From positions 1,857,532 to 1,921,531 of the forward strand of contig NZ_BMZQ01000001.1 in NCBI RefSeq assembly GCF_014652875.1: DNA of 64,000 bases, written 5' to 3'. This document shows, in pieces, positions 1 to 7,497 of this stretch. Position 1 is the first letter of the stretch. Each line of letters begins with the position of its first letter. The notes under the pieces are model-generated. The model was given only the letters and a program-made list of their open reading frames with translations, had not been told where the DNA came from and made no database searches. The DNA comes from Tianweitania populi. Its GTDB lineage: Bacteria; Pseudomonadota; Alphaproteobacteria; Rhizobiales; Rhizobiaceae. The position numbers and the translations under genes are program-made.

Positions 1-242
1 AGCCGTTTGAACCGGCTCTCGATGTCCTGAAACAGCGCCTCGACCGCACTGGCATCCGACACATCGCAGGCATGAACGAGCGTCGCGCTCCCCTCGCCTG
101 CCAGCCGAGCCGTTTCTTCCAGTGCATCCCGGCGCCGCCCCGCCAGCACGATCGACCATCCGGCCTTTGCCAGCGCCAAGGCTGTCGCGCGGCCGATGCC
201 GCTGCCTGCCCCTGTCACGAGCGCGACTTGGATCTGCGCCAT
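1..242 (-). CDS. SDR-family oxidoreductase, N-terminal part only
   Basis: Leftward gene whose start codon is at 242; the window edge cuts off everything after about residue 80. The visible part is a classical short-chain dehydrogenase N-terminus: beta strand then the TGAGSGIGR dinucleotide-binding glycine motif near residues 10-18, an AGRRRDAL stretch after the second strand (an Arg-rich loop, typical of NADP preference), and a CDVSDA segment for the adenine-binding Asp. The catalytic Tyr-Lys lies outside the window, so activity cannot be judged. Substrate unknown. It is divergent from the hydrolase at 342, leaving about 100 bases for two promoters. Confidence 0.85.
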   Translation of the reverse strand, partial: MAQIQVALVTGAGSGIGRATALALAKAGWSIVLAGRRRDALEETARLAGEGSATLVHACDVSDASAVEALFQDIESRFKR

Positions 243-341
243 TGTTCCCTCCTGCGAACCCATCTGGCTCATCGCGTCTTTGCTTTCGCCTCGTCAACTT
301 CTATCAATCAAACATGAGTGCTTCGCCCGGTCGATCTTTCC

Positions 342-1289
342 ATGAGTGAGCTTCTTTTTGCGACGGAAGGAAACCCCATTCCGGAGGGTACAACCGCCGG
401 AATGCTCACCATGCGCGACGGCAAGCGCATCCGTTACGCGCTGTTCCGCACCGATATCCGGCCCATCCGCGGCACGGTCGTCACGCTGACGGGCCGCAAT
501 GAGTGTATCGAGAAGTATTTCGAGACAGTGCGCGATCTGCAGGCGCGCGGCTTCGAGGTCGTGACGCTGGATTGGCGCGGCCAGGGCAATTCCGACCGCA
601 TCCATCGCGATCGCGGGCGCGGCCATGTGCGCACCTTCCACCATTATGTCGACGATCTCGACCAGCTGTTTGCCGACGTCGTGCTACCGGACTGCCGCGC
701 GCCCTTCTACATGCTTGCCCACTCCGCCGGCGCGCTGATCGCGCTGCTCGCGGCTCCCCGCATGGCGAACCGCATCCGCCGCATGGTTCTGTCCGCGCCG
801 CTGATCACGCTGACCGGTTACACCACCACGATGCCGGCAGTGGGCCGCGTGTCGAGCCTGCTTTACTGGCTGGGGCTGGGCGGCATGTATCTCGGCAGCG
901 GCCCGCGTCCGCGCGAAGCCGCACCCTTCGAAACCAACAAGGTCACCAACGACCTTGACCGCTATCGCCGCAACCAAGCGATCTATGCCGCCCATCCTGA
1001 ACTGGCGCTGGGCGGCCCGACCGCCAGCTGGGTGCGTGCCATGACACGCGCATCGGCCGAGATCCAGGAACAAAGCTTCGTGTCGCGCATGCATATCCCG
1101 ACCTTGTTCGTGGCGGCCGGTAACGACACGATCGTGTCCACCCGCGCGATCGAGCTTTACGCCCGCCGCCTGCGCTCCGGCTCGCTCCTGACGGTCGACG
1201 GCGCCAAACACGAGCTTCTGCAAGAGCGCGACACGTTTCGCGACCAGTTCATGGCCGCCTTCGACGCCTTTGTGCCGGGCACTGAGTAG
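342..1289 (+). CDS. alpha/beta hydrolase, lysophospholipase/PldB-like
   Basis: A 315-residue alpha/beta hydrolase resembling bacterial lysophospholipase L2 / monoacylglycerol lipase. The nucleophile elbow is AHSAG with Ser128; an acid (GND, about D262) and His290 (GAKHE) complete the expected triad, and an LDWRGQGNSDR segment follows the second core strand as in this family. There is no signal peptide, so it is probably cytoplasmic. An in-frame GTG at 318 would add eight residues, but the ATG at 342 fits the family better. Its stop codon is two bases from the end of the convergent phosphatase gene, leaving no room for a terminator. Physiological ester substrate unknown. Confidence 0.8.
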   Translation: MSELLFATEGNPIPEGTTAGMLTMRDGKRIRYALFRTDIRPIRGTVVTLTGRNECIEKYFETVRDLQARGFEVVTLDWRGQGNSDRIHRDRGRGHVRTFHHYVDDLDQLFADVVLPDCRAPFYMLAHSAGALIALLAAPRMANRIRRMVLSAPLITLTGYTTTMPAVGRVSSLLYWLGLGGMYLGSGPRPREAAPFETNKVTNDLDRYRRNQAIYAAHPELALGGPTASWVRAMTRASAEIQEQSFVSRMHIPTLFVAAGNDTIVSTRAIELYARRLRSGSLLTVDGAKHELLQERDTFRDQFMAAFDAFVPGTE

Positions 1290-1290
1290 G

Positions 1291-2070
1291 TCAGGACCGG
1301 ATCAGATCCAGCGCCGCCGCATGCAACTCCGCTGAGCCCGCTGCGATCACATCGCCGCCGCCCTCGGCAGAGCCCCCGTCGAAAGTGGTGATGACGCCGC
1401 CCGCTTGTTCGATGATCGGGATCAACGCCACGATGTCGTAAGGCTGCAGGCCGGCTTCGATCACCAGGTCCACACTGCCCGCGGCCAGCATGGCGAAGGC
1501 ATAACAATCGACGCCGTAGCGCGACAGGCGCACGCTGCCTTCCAGACGATCGAAGACCGCGCGCTTGTCACCCTTGAACATCGCAGGCGTCGTCGTGAAC
1601 AAAGTGGCGTCGCCGAGGCTTGTCCCCTGTCGCGTCTTCAGCGGCCGGTTGCCGCCCGGTCCCTCATAGAAGGCACCGCTGCGGGTCGCATAAAACAGCT
1701 CGCCGGTGAAGGGCTGGCTCATCATGCCAGCCACCGCGTCGCCATTTTCCGTCAGGCCAACAAGCGTGCCCCAGACCGGCAGGCCGGAGATAAAGGCGCG
1801 CGTGCCGTCGATCGGATCGATCACCCAGATATGACGGCCGTCACCCTGCTTGGTGCCGTGCTCTTCGCCGAGAATGCCATGCTCGGGATAGGTCTCGCTG
1901 ATCAGCGCAACGATGGCGCGCTCGGCTTCCTGGTCGGCCTCGGTGACCGGATCGAAGCCGGATGCCAGTTTGTTGCTGACGAGACCTGCCTGGCGGAAGC
2001 GTGGCAGCGTTTGCTCTGCGGCCGCCGCGGCCAGGCGGCGGAAAAAAGCTGCATACGTCATCAATCCCAT
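1291..2070 (-). CDS. hisN: inositol-monophosphatase-family phosphatase (HisN/SuhB type)
   Basis: A 259-residue Mg-dependent phosphatase. It has the metal-ligand pair in GILGEEHG (E69/E70), the signature DPIDGT (residues 85-90) and the C-terminal PYDIVALIPIIEQAGG segment carrying the third metal Asp. The pattern SGFDPVTEADQ and ATRSGAFYEG are closest to the histidinol-phosphate phosphatases of alphaproteobacteria (HisN), which dephosphorylate L-histidinol phosphate in histidine synthesis; inositol-1-phosphatase or PAP phosphatase activity cannot be excluded from sequence alone. The gene lies beside an sRNA of the family that was named after this genomic neighbour, and near N-formylglutamate amidohydrolase. 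Start at 2070 taken; ATG at 2061 is an alternative. Confidence 0.75.
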   Translation of the reverse strand: MGLMTYAAFFRRLAAAAAEQTLPRFRQAGLVSNKLASGFDPVTEADQEAERAIVALISETYPEHGILGEEHGTKQGDGRHIWVIDPIDGTRAFISGLPVWGTLVGLTENGDAVAGMMSQPFTGELFYATRSGAFYEGPGGNRPLKTRQGTSLGDATLFTTTPAMFKGDKRAVFDRLEGSVRLSRYGVDCYAFAMLAAGSVDLVIEAGLQPYDIVALIPIIEQAGGVITTFDGGSAEGGGDVIAAGSAELHAAALDLIRS

Positions 2071-2131
2071 CCTCTTTCACGGTCACTATGCCTATATTAG
2101 AGGCACTTGCGAAATCAGCTCATTTTATAGC

Positions 2132-2160
2132 TTGACGCTCTTAGCCGGCGCGCCTAGCGT
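2132..2160 (+). promoter_or_regulatory. sigma-70-type promoter of the small RNA
   Basis: TTGACG at 2132-2137 and TAGCGT at 2155-2160 are separated by 17 bases, a good alphaproteobacterial housekeeping promoter. It points to the right, into the hairpin-rich stretch ending in a strong terminator, and would start transcription near 2167. No ORF follows, which supports a non-coding transcript. Confidence 0.6.
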
Positions 2161-2166
2161 GAGGGT

Positions 2167-2249
2167 GAGCAGATTTTCTGCTCATGCCCTCCTTGGGCGT
2201 TTCCTCCCTAGACTTCGACCGCATCGCACCCGTGATGCGGTCTTTTTTT
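2167..2249 (+). ncRNA. suhB/mmgR (alpha-r8) family trans-acting sRNA
   Basis: An approximately 80-nt transcript with three parts: a 5' hairpin (GAGCAGA/TCTGCTC, 2167-2183), a small GCCC/GGGC hairpin (2185-2197), an unpaired C/U-rich TTTCCTCCCT stretch (2200-2209), then a Rho-independent terminator. The CU-rich anti-Shine-Dalgarno-like loop between hairpins is the hallmark of the alphaproteobacterial suhB RNA family, whose Sinorhizobium member MmgR is about 77 nt, binds Hfq and limits polyhydroxybutyrate granules. The position beside an inositol-monophosphatase-family gene matches the family name. Promoter, length and terminator agree. Identification is from remembered architecture, not a covariance search. 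Confidence 0.7.
2217..2249 (+). terminator. Rho-independent terminator of the sRNA
   Basis: GACCGCATC (2217-2225) pairs perfectly with GATGCGGTC (2234-2242) across an 8-base loop and is followed by seven T residues (2243-2249). The T-run is on the + strand only, so it ends a rightward transcript, not the leftward flanking genes. Confidence 0.85.
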
Positions 2250-2269
2250 ATCTGGAAGGCCGCGCCGGT

Positions 2270-3157
2270 TCATTCCGCAGCAAGCGGCGTCGGCCAGATC
2301 AGCTCCGTCCACAATCCCATCAGCGTCGCGCAAAACCGCGTCAGGTCGTCTGCAAGGGGATCGAAGCCCGCCGTTTTCTGCAACGTCCGCTCATTCATGT
2401 AGAGGCCGCGATTGACCTCGATCTGGATGGCATGGACGCCATCGGCCGGCCGGCCGTAATGTTCGGTGATGAACCCGCCCGCATAGGGCCGGTTGTGCGC
2501 CACAGTGTAGCCCATGCCGGTCAGCAGCCCGATCACCGCTTCCGACAAAGGTGCGGCGGCCGCCGCGCCGAACCGGTCGCCAACGATGAAATCGGGCCGC
2601 GCACCATGGTCCCCCACCCGCACGCTGCCCGGCATCGAATGGCAATCCACCAGCACGGCCGTGCCGAACGCCGCCCAGGTGCGCGCCAGCAGCTCGGCAA
2701 TCTGGTCATGGTAGGGCAGATAAAGATCTTCGATGCGGCCGGCCGCTTCCGCATAAGGCAGGCGGCTGGCATAGATCTCTTGCCCCTCGGCAACCAGCTT
2801 CGGCACCGTGCCGAGCCCGCCAGCCACCCGTGCGGAGCGCACATTGGCCTGGGGCGGCAGCTGTTCGCGAAACATCTTAGGGTCGAGCTCGAACGGCTCA
2901 CGATTCACATCCAGATAGGCGCGCGGAAAATGCGCGTGCAGCAGCGGTGCGCCGAGGCCGACCACGCCGCCAAACAGTTCCTCAACAAAGAAATCTTCCG
3001 AGCGCCGGATTGCCGAGGCATCGAGCCGTGTCATCGCCATGAACCGCGGCGGATAGAACCGGCCGCTATGGGGCGAGTTGAACACGAAGGGGGCATCATG
3101 CGAAGCGGGCTGTCTCAGCGTAAAGGCGCCGGCCGGAAAATCCTTGGTAGCCGTCAC
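2270..3157 (-). CDS. N-formylglutamate amidohydrolase family protein
   Basis: A 295-residue member of the N-formylglutamate amidohydrolase (FGase) family, which hydrolyses N-formyl-L-glutamate to formate and glutamate in the last step of one histidine degradation route. Seen: SPHSGR near residue 29, DVNREPFELDP, and VDCHSMPG, the conserved Asp/His/Glu-containing blocks of the family. No other hut gene is in the window, so involvement in histidine use is only inferred; the family also has members acting on N-formyl peptides. It sits back-to-back with cpdR, an arrangement I recall as common in rhizobia. Cytoplasmic, no signal peptide. Confidence 0.85.
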   Translation of the reverse strand: MTATKDFPAGAFTLRQPASHDAPFVFNSPHSGRFYPPRFMAMTRLDASAIRRSEDFFVEELFGGVVGLGAPLLHAHFPRAYLDVNREPFELDPKMFREQLPPQANVRSARVAGGLGTVPKLVAEGQEIYASRLPYAEAAGRIEDLYLPYHDQIAELLARTWAAFGTAVLVDCHSMPGSVRVGDHGARPDFIVGDRFGAAAAAPLSEAVIGLLTGMGYTVAHNRPYAGGFITEHYGRPADGVHAIQIEVNRGLYMNERTLQKTAGFDPLADDLTRFCATLMGLWTELIWPTPLAAE

Positions 3158-3377
3158 CCTCTAAAACTCCGCCGGACAGCGCGCAGCACTGCCCCTGTTT
3201 ACGCCCTTATTCATAGCCGATGACCGTGCCACGCGCCCCTTGCCCTGTCCAGCGCGAGAGCAACAGGCTTGGAATTGAGCGGTTCCATTCACTGGATGTT
3301 TACCCTCCCGCCCGCATATCTCTACCATGGTTAAGACCCCGCTCCGGCGTGTGGTCGAGGATAATCGGACGGGCTCA

Positions 3378-3740
3378 ATGAAACGCATTCTTCTTGCGGA
3401 AGACGATAATGATATGCGTCGGTTCCTGGTGAAGGCGCTGGAGCGTGCAGGCTATGACGTCAGCGACTTCGACAATGGCGCCAGCGCCTATGAGCGCCTG
3501 CGCGAAGAGCCGTTTTCCCTGCTTTTGACCGATATCGTGATGCCGGAAATGGACGGCATCGAACTCGCCCGCCGCGCCACCGAGATCGATCCCGACCTCA
3601 AGGTCATGTTCATTACTGGCTTCGCCGCCGTCGCGCTGAACCCCGACTCGAAGGCACCGCGCGACGCCAAGGTCCTGTCGAAACCCTTCCACCTGCGCGA
3701 CCTCGTCAACGAAGTCGAAAAAATGCTCCACGCGGCCTGA
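3378..3740 (+). CDS. cpdR: CpdR-type single-domain response regulator
   Basis: A 120-residue stand-alone receiver domain. Acidic pocket E8/D9/D10, phospho-acceptor D52 (LLTDIVMPEMDG), switch Thr80, and Lys102 (SKPF) are all present; the block GFAAVALNPDS is diagnostic for CpdR. In Caulobacter and Sinorhizobium, unphosphorylated CpdR primes ClpXP at the pole to degrade CtrA-pathway and other substrates, and is controlled through the CckA-ChpT relay. The protein ends Ala-Ala. The longer frame starting at 3327 adds 17 residues not found in known CpdR proteins, so the ATG at 3378 was chosen. Its presence implies a functional CtrA circuit, relevant to the candidate CtrA boxes elsewhere in the window. 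Confidence 0.9.
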   Translation: MKRILLAEDDNDMRRFLVKALERAGYDVSDFDNGASAYERLREEPFSLLLTDIVMPEMDGIELARRATEIDPDLKVMFITGFAAVALNPDSKAPRDAKVLSKPFHLRDLVNEVEKMLHAA

Positions 3741-3860
3741 GCCGCTTGCTTATCTGATGCTCGGACAACCCAAAGTCCCGGCATACCCTCTCGCCTGCAC
3801 GTTGTTTGCCACCTTCCTGTAGGAAACAGGCGAACCGCCACAAAAGCGCGAGAACCTCAC

Positions 3861-3889
3861 TTGACGACGCGGCGGCAAAATGGTGTAAG
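3861..3889 (+). promoter_or_regulatory. promoter of tRNA-Val
   Basis: TTGACG (3861-3866), 17-base spacer, TGTAAG (3884-3889). Transcription would start about seven bases before the mature 5' end of the tRNA at 3903. Confidence 0.65.
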
Positions 3890-3902
3890 CCGCGCCACGG
3901 AT

Positions 3903-3977
<75 letters not shown>

Positions 3978-4159
3978 TCCGGTTCCCCCACATTCTGAAA
4001 GTTCAAGCGCGCCACAGGTGCCGCATTGATTTGGTGCGTTTGGCTTTTCCTCATGTGGCAAGCAGCCTTCGCTAAGATCCTATTCCCGCACCGCTTCAAC
4101 AAAAGAACTGGTTAGAACTCGGTCGGCGATCAACCATCGCCTCTCTCGCCGCAATCGCA

Positions 4160-5353
4160 TCAGACCGCCGCAACCTCTCGTGGCAGCCAGCCCTGCAAGG
4201 CATCCCAGTCCGGTTCGAGTTCGGCAAAGCGCTCGAGACGCAGGGTGGAAAGATCGGCAAAGTCGCATTGGCCGTGCATGATCAACTGCATCAAGGCGCG
4301 ACCGGTTGCCGGCGAAAGGCCGAAGCCGACGCCCGACATGGTTGCGACGGTGAGGTTTGCCCAAGGTTCGGGCTGGTCCAGTACCGGCCGGCCGTCCGGC
4401 GTGTTCTCGATAATGCCAGCCCAAGAGCGGATGACCTTGGCATGCGCTGCCTTGGGAAACAGCTGCGCCACGCGCTGCGCGATATTCCCCGCAAGCGGCG
4501 TGGACGGCCGGTTTGCCGTGGGCATCTCCTCCGTTTCCACCCATTCATGCGGCCCGCCGCCATAAGCGAGATTGCCGCGCAAAGTTTGGCGACCGTAAAG
4601 ACCGGCTCCATCTGTGCCGCCGATCGGCATCAAGGGCAGCGGCTCGGTGACGATCATTTCCGCGCGCGCGGTACGCAGCGGGATCGCGACATCGAGCAGG
4701 CCAGCCAAGCGTCCGGTTTGCGGACCCGCGGCGATCAGCACGTGATCGCAGCTGAAGATGCCCTTGTCGGTTTGCACGCCGGTGACCCGGTCGCCCGCCG
4801 TGGTGAAGCCGGTGACAGCGACATGCTGGCGCAAACGGCCGCCGCGATCGGCCAGCGCCCAGGCATAGGCCTGCACGGTGCGATGCGGATTGGCATGCCC
4901 GCCGAAGTGATAGAGGTGGCCGGCATAGACGGTGTCGCCTGCAAGCGGAACGAGGTCGCGCACCTCCTTGGCATCGAGCGCATCGACCTCGAAGCCTTGC
5001 TGCTGCGAGTTGCGCACCGAACGCGAATAAAGCTCGAACTGCTGCGGCGACAGCGCCATGCGGATGCGCTTGGGTTGGAACTCGGTGGGATAGCCAAGAA
5101 TCTGATCCATCATCGGCCACAAACGCTGTTCTTCGTTGAACAGTGGGCTTTGCGGATGGGTGCAACCGCCGCCATTGCGCCCCGACGCTTCCCAGCCCGC
5201 AACGCCGCGTTCCAGAACAAGAACATCGACGCCGGCGTCGGCCAGCCAGAAAGCCGTGCTCAGCCCGGTGACGCCGCCGCCGATAATGACAACGGAGGCG
5301 CCGGCAACTCTTTCATCCTCGCCTAGCCGTTCCGCCTGTTCACTCCGTGACAT
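4160..5353 (-). CDS. FAD-dependent DAO-family amine/amino-acid oxidase (HcnC/OoxB-like)
   Basis: A 397-residue flavoprotein of the D-amino-acid/glycine/sarcosine oxidase (DAO) family. The N-terminal Rossmann motif VVIIGGGVTGLSTAF is followed by VLVLERG, the FAD ribose-binding Glu; a substrate-domain WAGIIENTPDG and the C-terminal GVGFGLSPATG (FAD pyrophosphate contact) complete it. It is last in the long operon and overlaps the HcnB-like gene by 14 bases, so the two products probably form one enzyme, as in hydrogen cyanide synthase HcnBC, opine oxidase OoxAB and D-hydroxyproline dehydrogenases. The longer reading frame back to 5473 lies inside the upstream gene and is rejected. It would oxidise a secondary or primary amine; the substrate is not readable from sequence. 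Confidence 0.8.
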   Translation of the reverse strand: MSRSEQAERLGEDERVAGASVVIIGGGVTGLSTAFWLADAGVDVLVLERGVAGWEASGRNGGGCTHPQSPLFNEEQRLWPMMDQILGYPTEFQPKRIRMALSPQQFELYSRSVRNSQQQGFEVDALDAKEVRDLVPLAGDTVYAGHLYHFGGHANPHRTVQAYAWALADRGGRLRQHVAVTGFTTAGDRVTGVQTDKGIFSCDHVLIAAGPQTGRLAGLLDVAIPLRTARAEMIVTEPLPLMPIGGTDGAGLYGRQTLRGNLAYGGGPHEWVETEEMPTANRPSTPLAGNIAQRVAQLFPKAAHAKVIRSWAGIIENTPDGRPVLDQPEPWANLTVATMSGVGFGLSPATGRALMQLIMHGQCDFADLSTLRLERFAELEPDWDALQGWLPREVAAV

Positions 5354-6932
5354 GGTCTGTCTCCCTGGCCAGGCTGGCGACCGTGTAGCGCTTCTCGATC
5401 TCCCAATAAGGCGTCCATTGCCGGGGCATGCCGAACCAGGAATCCCATTGTTCAGCCATCGCCGGATCTTCATGGGCCGGTGACAGATCCTGCAAGCTCA
5501 AGGGTCGCACGGGGCTGCGGTAAACGGCAAGCGACACGGCGCCCAGTTCCAGGTTCTCCTGCAAGGCCAGCATGGCCTGCACCTGCTCGCGGCAGCGCCG
5601 TCCCTGGCAATGGCCCATGCCCGCCCGTGTCAGGCGCTTGACCTGATCGGGGTTGGGTGGCCCCTCGCCCAGCAACTGCGTCAGGCTTTTTGGTTCTACC
5701 CACGCTGCTGCGTTGAGGTAGCGCGGCGGATGCACTTCCAGGATTTCGCGCGCCCATACATCCTCGCATTGGCAAACCGGCACATCATCGCGCAGCGTTT
5801 CCAGAACCGTTCTGACCCACTGCTTGCGGTAATAGCCGATGTCCAGCGCGGCGTCGGGAATGGTGGCCATTGTCGGTTCCTGATCGGAGCCAACGTCCTT
5901 CCCCAATGCGCCAAGGGCGGCATCGGCGGCGATCCTGCCTTCCCGGCGCGACACCCGCTCGTCCGCCGACTTCGTGCCCCAGATACCCGCGCAATCGCCT
6001 GCTGCGCGAACATTGGCGAGCGTCGTGCTTCCGCTGTCGCCCAGAACCGGCACGAAACCGCCGCGACTGCCATCGAAAATCGTGCGCACGCCTGCCGCTT
6101 GCAGCAGGTCAATCACGGGAACAGCACCCAATCCGAGCAGGATGCTGTCGCAGGCAATTTCCGTGTCACGCAAACGAATGCCGTGAATGCCGTTGGTGTC
6201 GAAACCTGCGCCCCGCACGGTTTCGCCGGTCAGGATGGGAATGCCGAGCGCTTCGATCCGCGCAACGAGGGTGGCGTCAGCAAAGGGATGATCGCCCTGC
6301 TCGACAATGGCCTTGATCGTCACGCCAGCCTTCACGAGGTCGATCACCGACAGCAGCGTTTCCGGCGTCGTGCCCAGAACCACCGCCGCCTTGCCTTCCA
6401 GCGCAGCATACAATGTGGCCAAGGTGGCGGCGGCGCTGATGCCCCCGACACCGGGTTGATCCCAGCCGTGAAAGGCCAGTCCCATATCGCGCCGGCCGGT
6501 AGCAACGATGGCCTGATCGAAGCCGATCAGCTGGCTGCCGCCATCGGCATCGGCCAGTCCGGCAATCGACCCCGGCATCCAATTGAGGTTGGCATGATTG
6601 ACGAACAGGCCCCAGCACGCCGTTCCCAGCCTGATATCGACGCCCGTTTCGAACAGGTCGGCCAGTTCCGGCCGCGCTTCCAGCATGCGCTCGGTCATGG
6701 CGTTGCGGTTGCGGATCTGGCCGCCCATCAACCCGCCCCACAGTTGCGGCACGCTCTCGCCCATGGTCTCGAATGCCACCGGATTCTCGTCGACCAGCAT
6801 CACGGTCGCGCCGCCGTCGATCGCTTGTTTCGCGGCAGCCAATCCGGCCGGTCCGGCACCCACCACCAGCACCTCGGTGCGCGAGGCTATGTCGAGCGTC
6901 TTGCCGGCGACGGAGCGGGGATCGAAGGTCAT
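5340..6932 (-). CDS. FAD/NAD(P) oxidoreductase with [2Fe-2S] domain (HcnB/OoxA-like)
   Basis: A 530-residue protein. The N-terminus has a FAD dinucleotide fold (VLVVGAGPAGLAAAK, about residues 21-35), a second nucleotide fold in the middle (AVVLGTTPETLLSV), and an ATGRRD block. The C-terminal third has four cysteines spaced CxC (387, 389) and Cx4C (442, 447) in CQCEDV and GHCQGRRC, a BFD-like [2Fe-2S] site as in HcnB, opine oxidase subunit A and D-hydroxyproline dehydrogenase beta subunits. It should pass electrons from the partner DAO subunit at 4160-5353. The third, small ferredoxin subunit (HcnA type) is not found nearby. An in-frame TTG at 6968 is an alternative start; ATG 6932 is preferred. 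Confidence 0.8.
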   Translation of the reverse strand: MTFDPRSVAGKTLDIASRTEVLVVGAGPAGLAAAKQAIDGGATVMLVDENPVAFETMGESVPQLWGGLMGGQIRNRNAMTERMLEARPELADLFETGVDIRLGTACWGLFVNHANLNWMPGSIAGLADADGGSQLIGFDQAIVATGRRDMGLAFHGWDQPGVGGISAAATLATLYAALEGKAAVVLGTTPETLLSVIDLVKAGVTIKAIVEQGDHPFADATLVARIEALGIPILTGETVRGAGFDTNGIHGIRLRDTEIACDSILLGLGAVPVIDLLQAAGVRTIFDGSRGGFVPVLGDSGSTTLANVRAAGDCAGIWGTKSADERVSRREGRIAADAALGALGKDVGSDQEPTMATIPDAALDIGYYRKQWVRTVLETLRDDVPVCQCEDVWAREILEVHPPRYLNAAAWVEPKSLTQLLGEGPPNPDQVKRLTRAGMGHCQGRRCREQVQAMLALQENLELGAVSLAVYRSPVRPLSLQDLSPAHEDPAMAEQWDSWFGMPRQWTPYWEIEKRYTVASLARETDHVTE

Positions 6933-6981
6933 GGGATGGTCCGTTCCGCTGTTTCCTGAGAGGTTCAACGCTGCCGAAAGC

Positions 6982-7497
6982 TCAGATGAACTCGCGGATC
7001 ATCGTTTCGAGGTCGTGCCAAAGGCTTTCCGCGAAGCCTCGGAGGACCATCAATTCGAAGCGGTCGGGCGCGATGCGAGTGATGTGGGTGGCGATGTGGC
7101 CGATCAGGGTTGTGGTCGCCGACCCGACTTCGAAATTGGCCAGGTCGATGCCGGTCCCCTTGGCCAGAACATCCTCAACCGCATCACCTTCGATCGCGAT
7201 GCGAACGCGGCCGTGGCTCTGGTCGACAACGCTCAATTCAGGCCATTGAGCGGAAATTTCTGGCAGAAAACCGGAAGAAACCGGCTGATCTGCAACCCAA
7301 AACCGGTCAGCTGGCCCGTTTTTCCGGACAGAAAACCCGTATTTGTCCGCAATCTCCCCGCTTTTTCCTACCTCTGCCGGTGCACCGAGAACCTGCAGCA
7401 CGGTCCCTTCCGGCAGCGGTGTAAGACGGATGCGCGCCCCGTTGATCGCCGTAACACCCGCCAGCGCGGCGCGATGGTGAAGTTGAAAATCAGGCAT
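6982..7497 (-). CDS. soxG: sarcosine oxidase subunit gamma (divergent)
   Basis: A 171-residue SoxG-family subunit of heterotetrameric sarcosine oxidase, assigned by its place after soxA (8-base overlap) and by C-terminal conservation: VVDQSHGRVRIAIEG, VLAKGTGIDL, LIGHIATHI and VLRGFAESLWHDL match the canonical gamma pattern. The middle is unusual. The normal LWLGPDEWL block, present in the second copy at 47296-47850, is replaced by a poorly matching stretch encoded by AT-richer DNA with repeated CCGG words (about 7255-7372) that resembles an intergenic repeat at 47219-47298. The subunit is structural, with no known catalytic residues, so function may persist. Confidence 0.75.
   Translation of the reverse strand: MPDFQLHHRAALAGVTAINGARIRLTPLPEGTVLQVLGAPAEVGKSGEIADKYGFSVRKNGPADRFWVADQPVSSGFLPEISAQWPELSVVDQSHGRVRIAIEGDAVEDVLAKGTGIDLANFEVGSATTTLIGHIATHITRIAPDRFELMVLRGFAESLWHDLETMIREFI
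7255..7372. repeat. CCGG-rich palindromic repeat element, copy A, inside soxG
   Basis: An AT-richer stretch inside the first soxG, with words in the same order and orientation as at 47219-47298 but spaced about 12 bases wider in total. It encodes the aberrant middle of that subunit. Homology of the two copies is judged by eye only. Confidence 0.45.

Noticed and set aside
5340..7497. A missing HcnA-like small ferredoxin gene between soxG and the HcnB-like gene
   Set aside because: The 49-base gap cannot hold it, and no frame nearby has a CxxxxCxxC pattern. The N-terminal domain of SoxA has the HcnA-like fold but no cluster cysteines.
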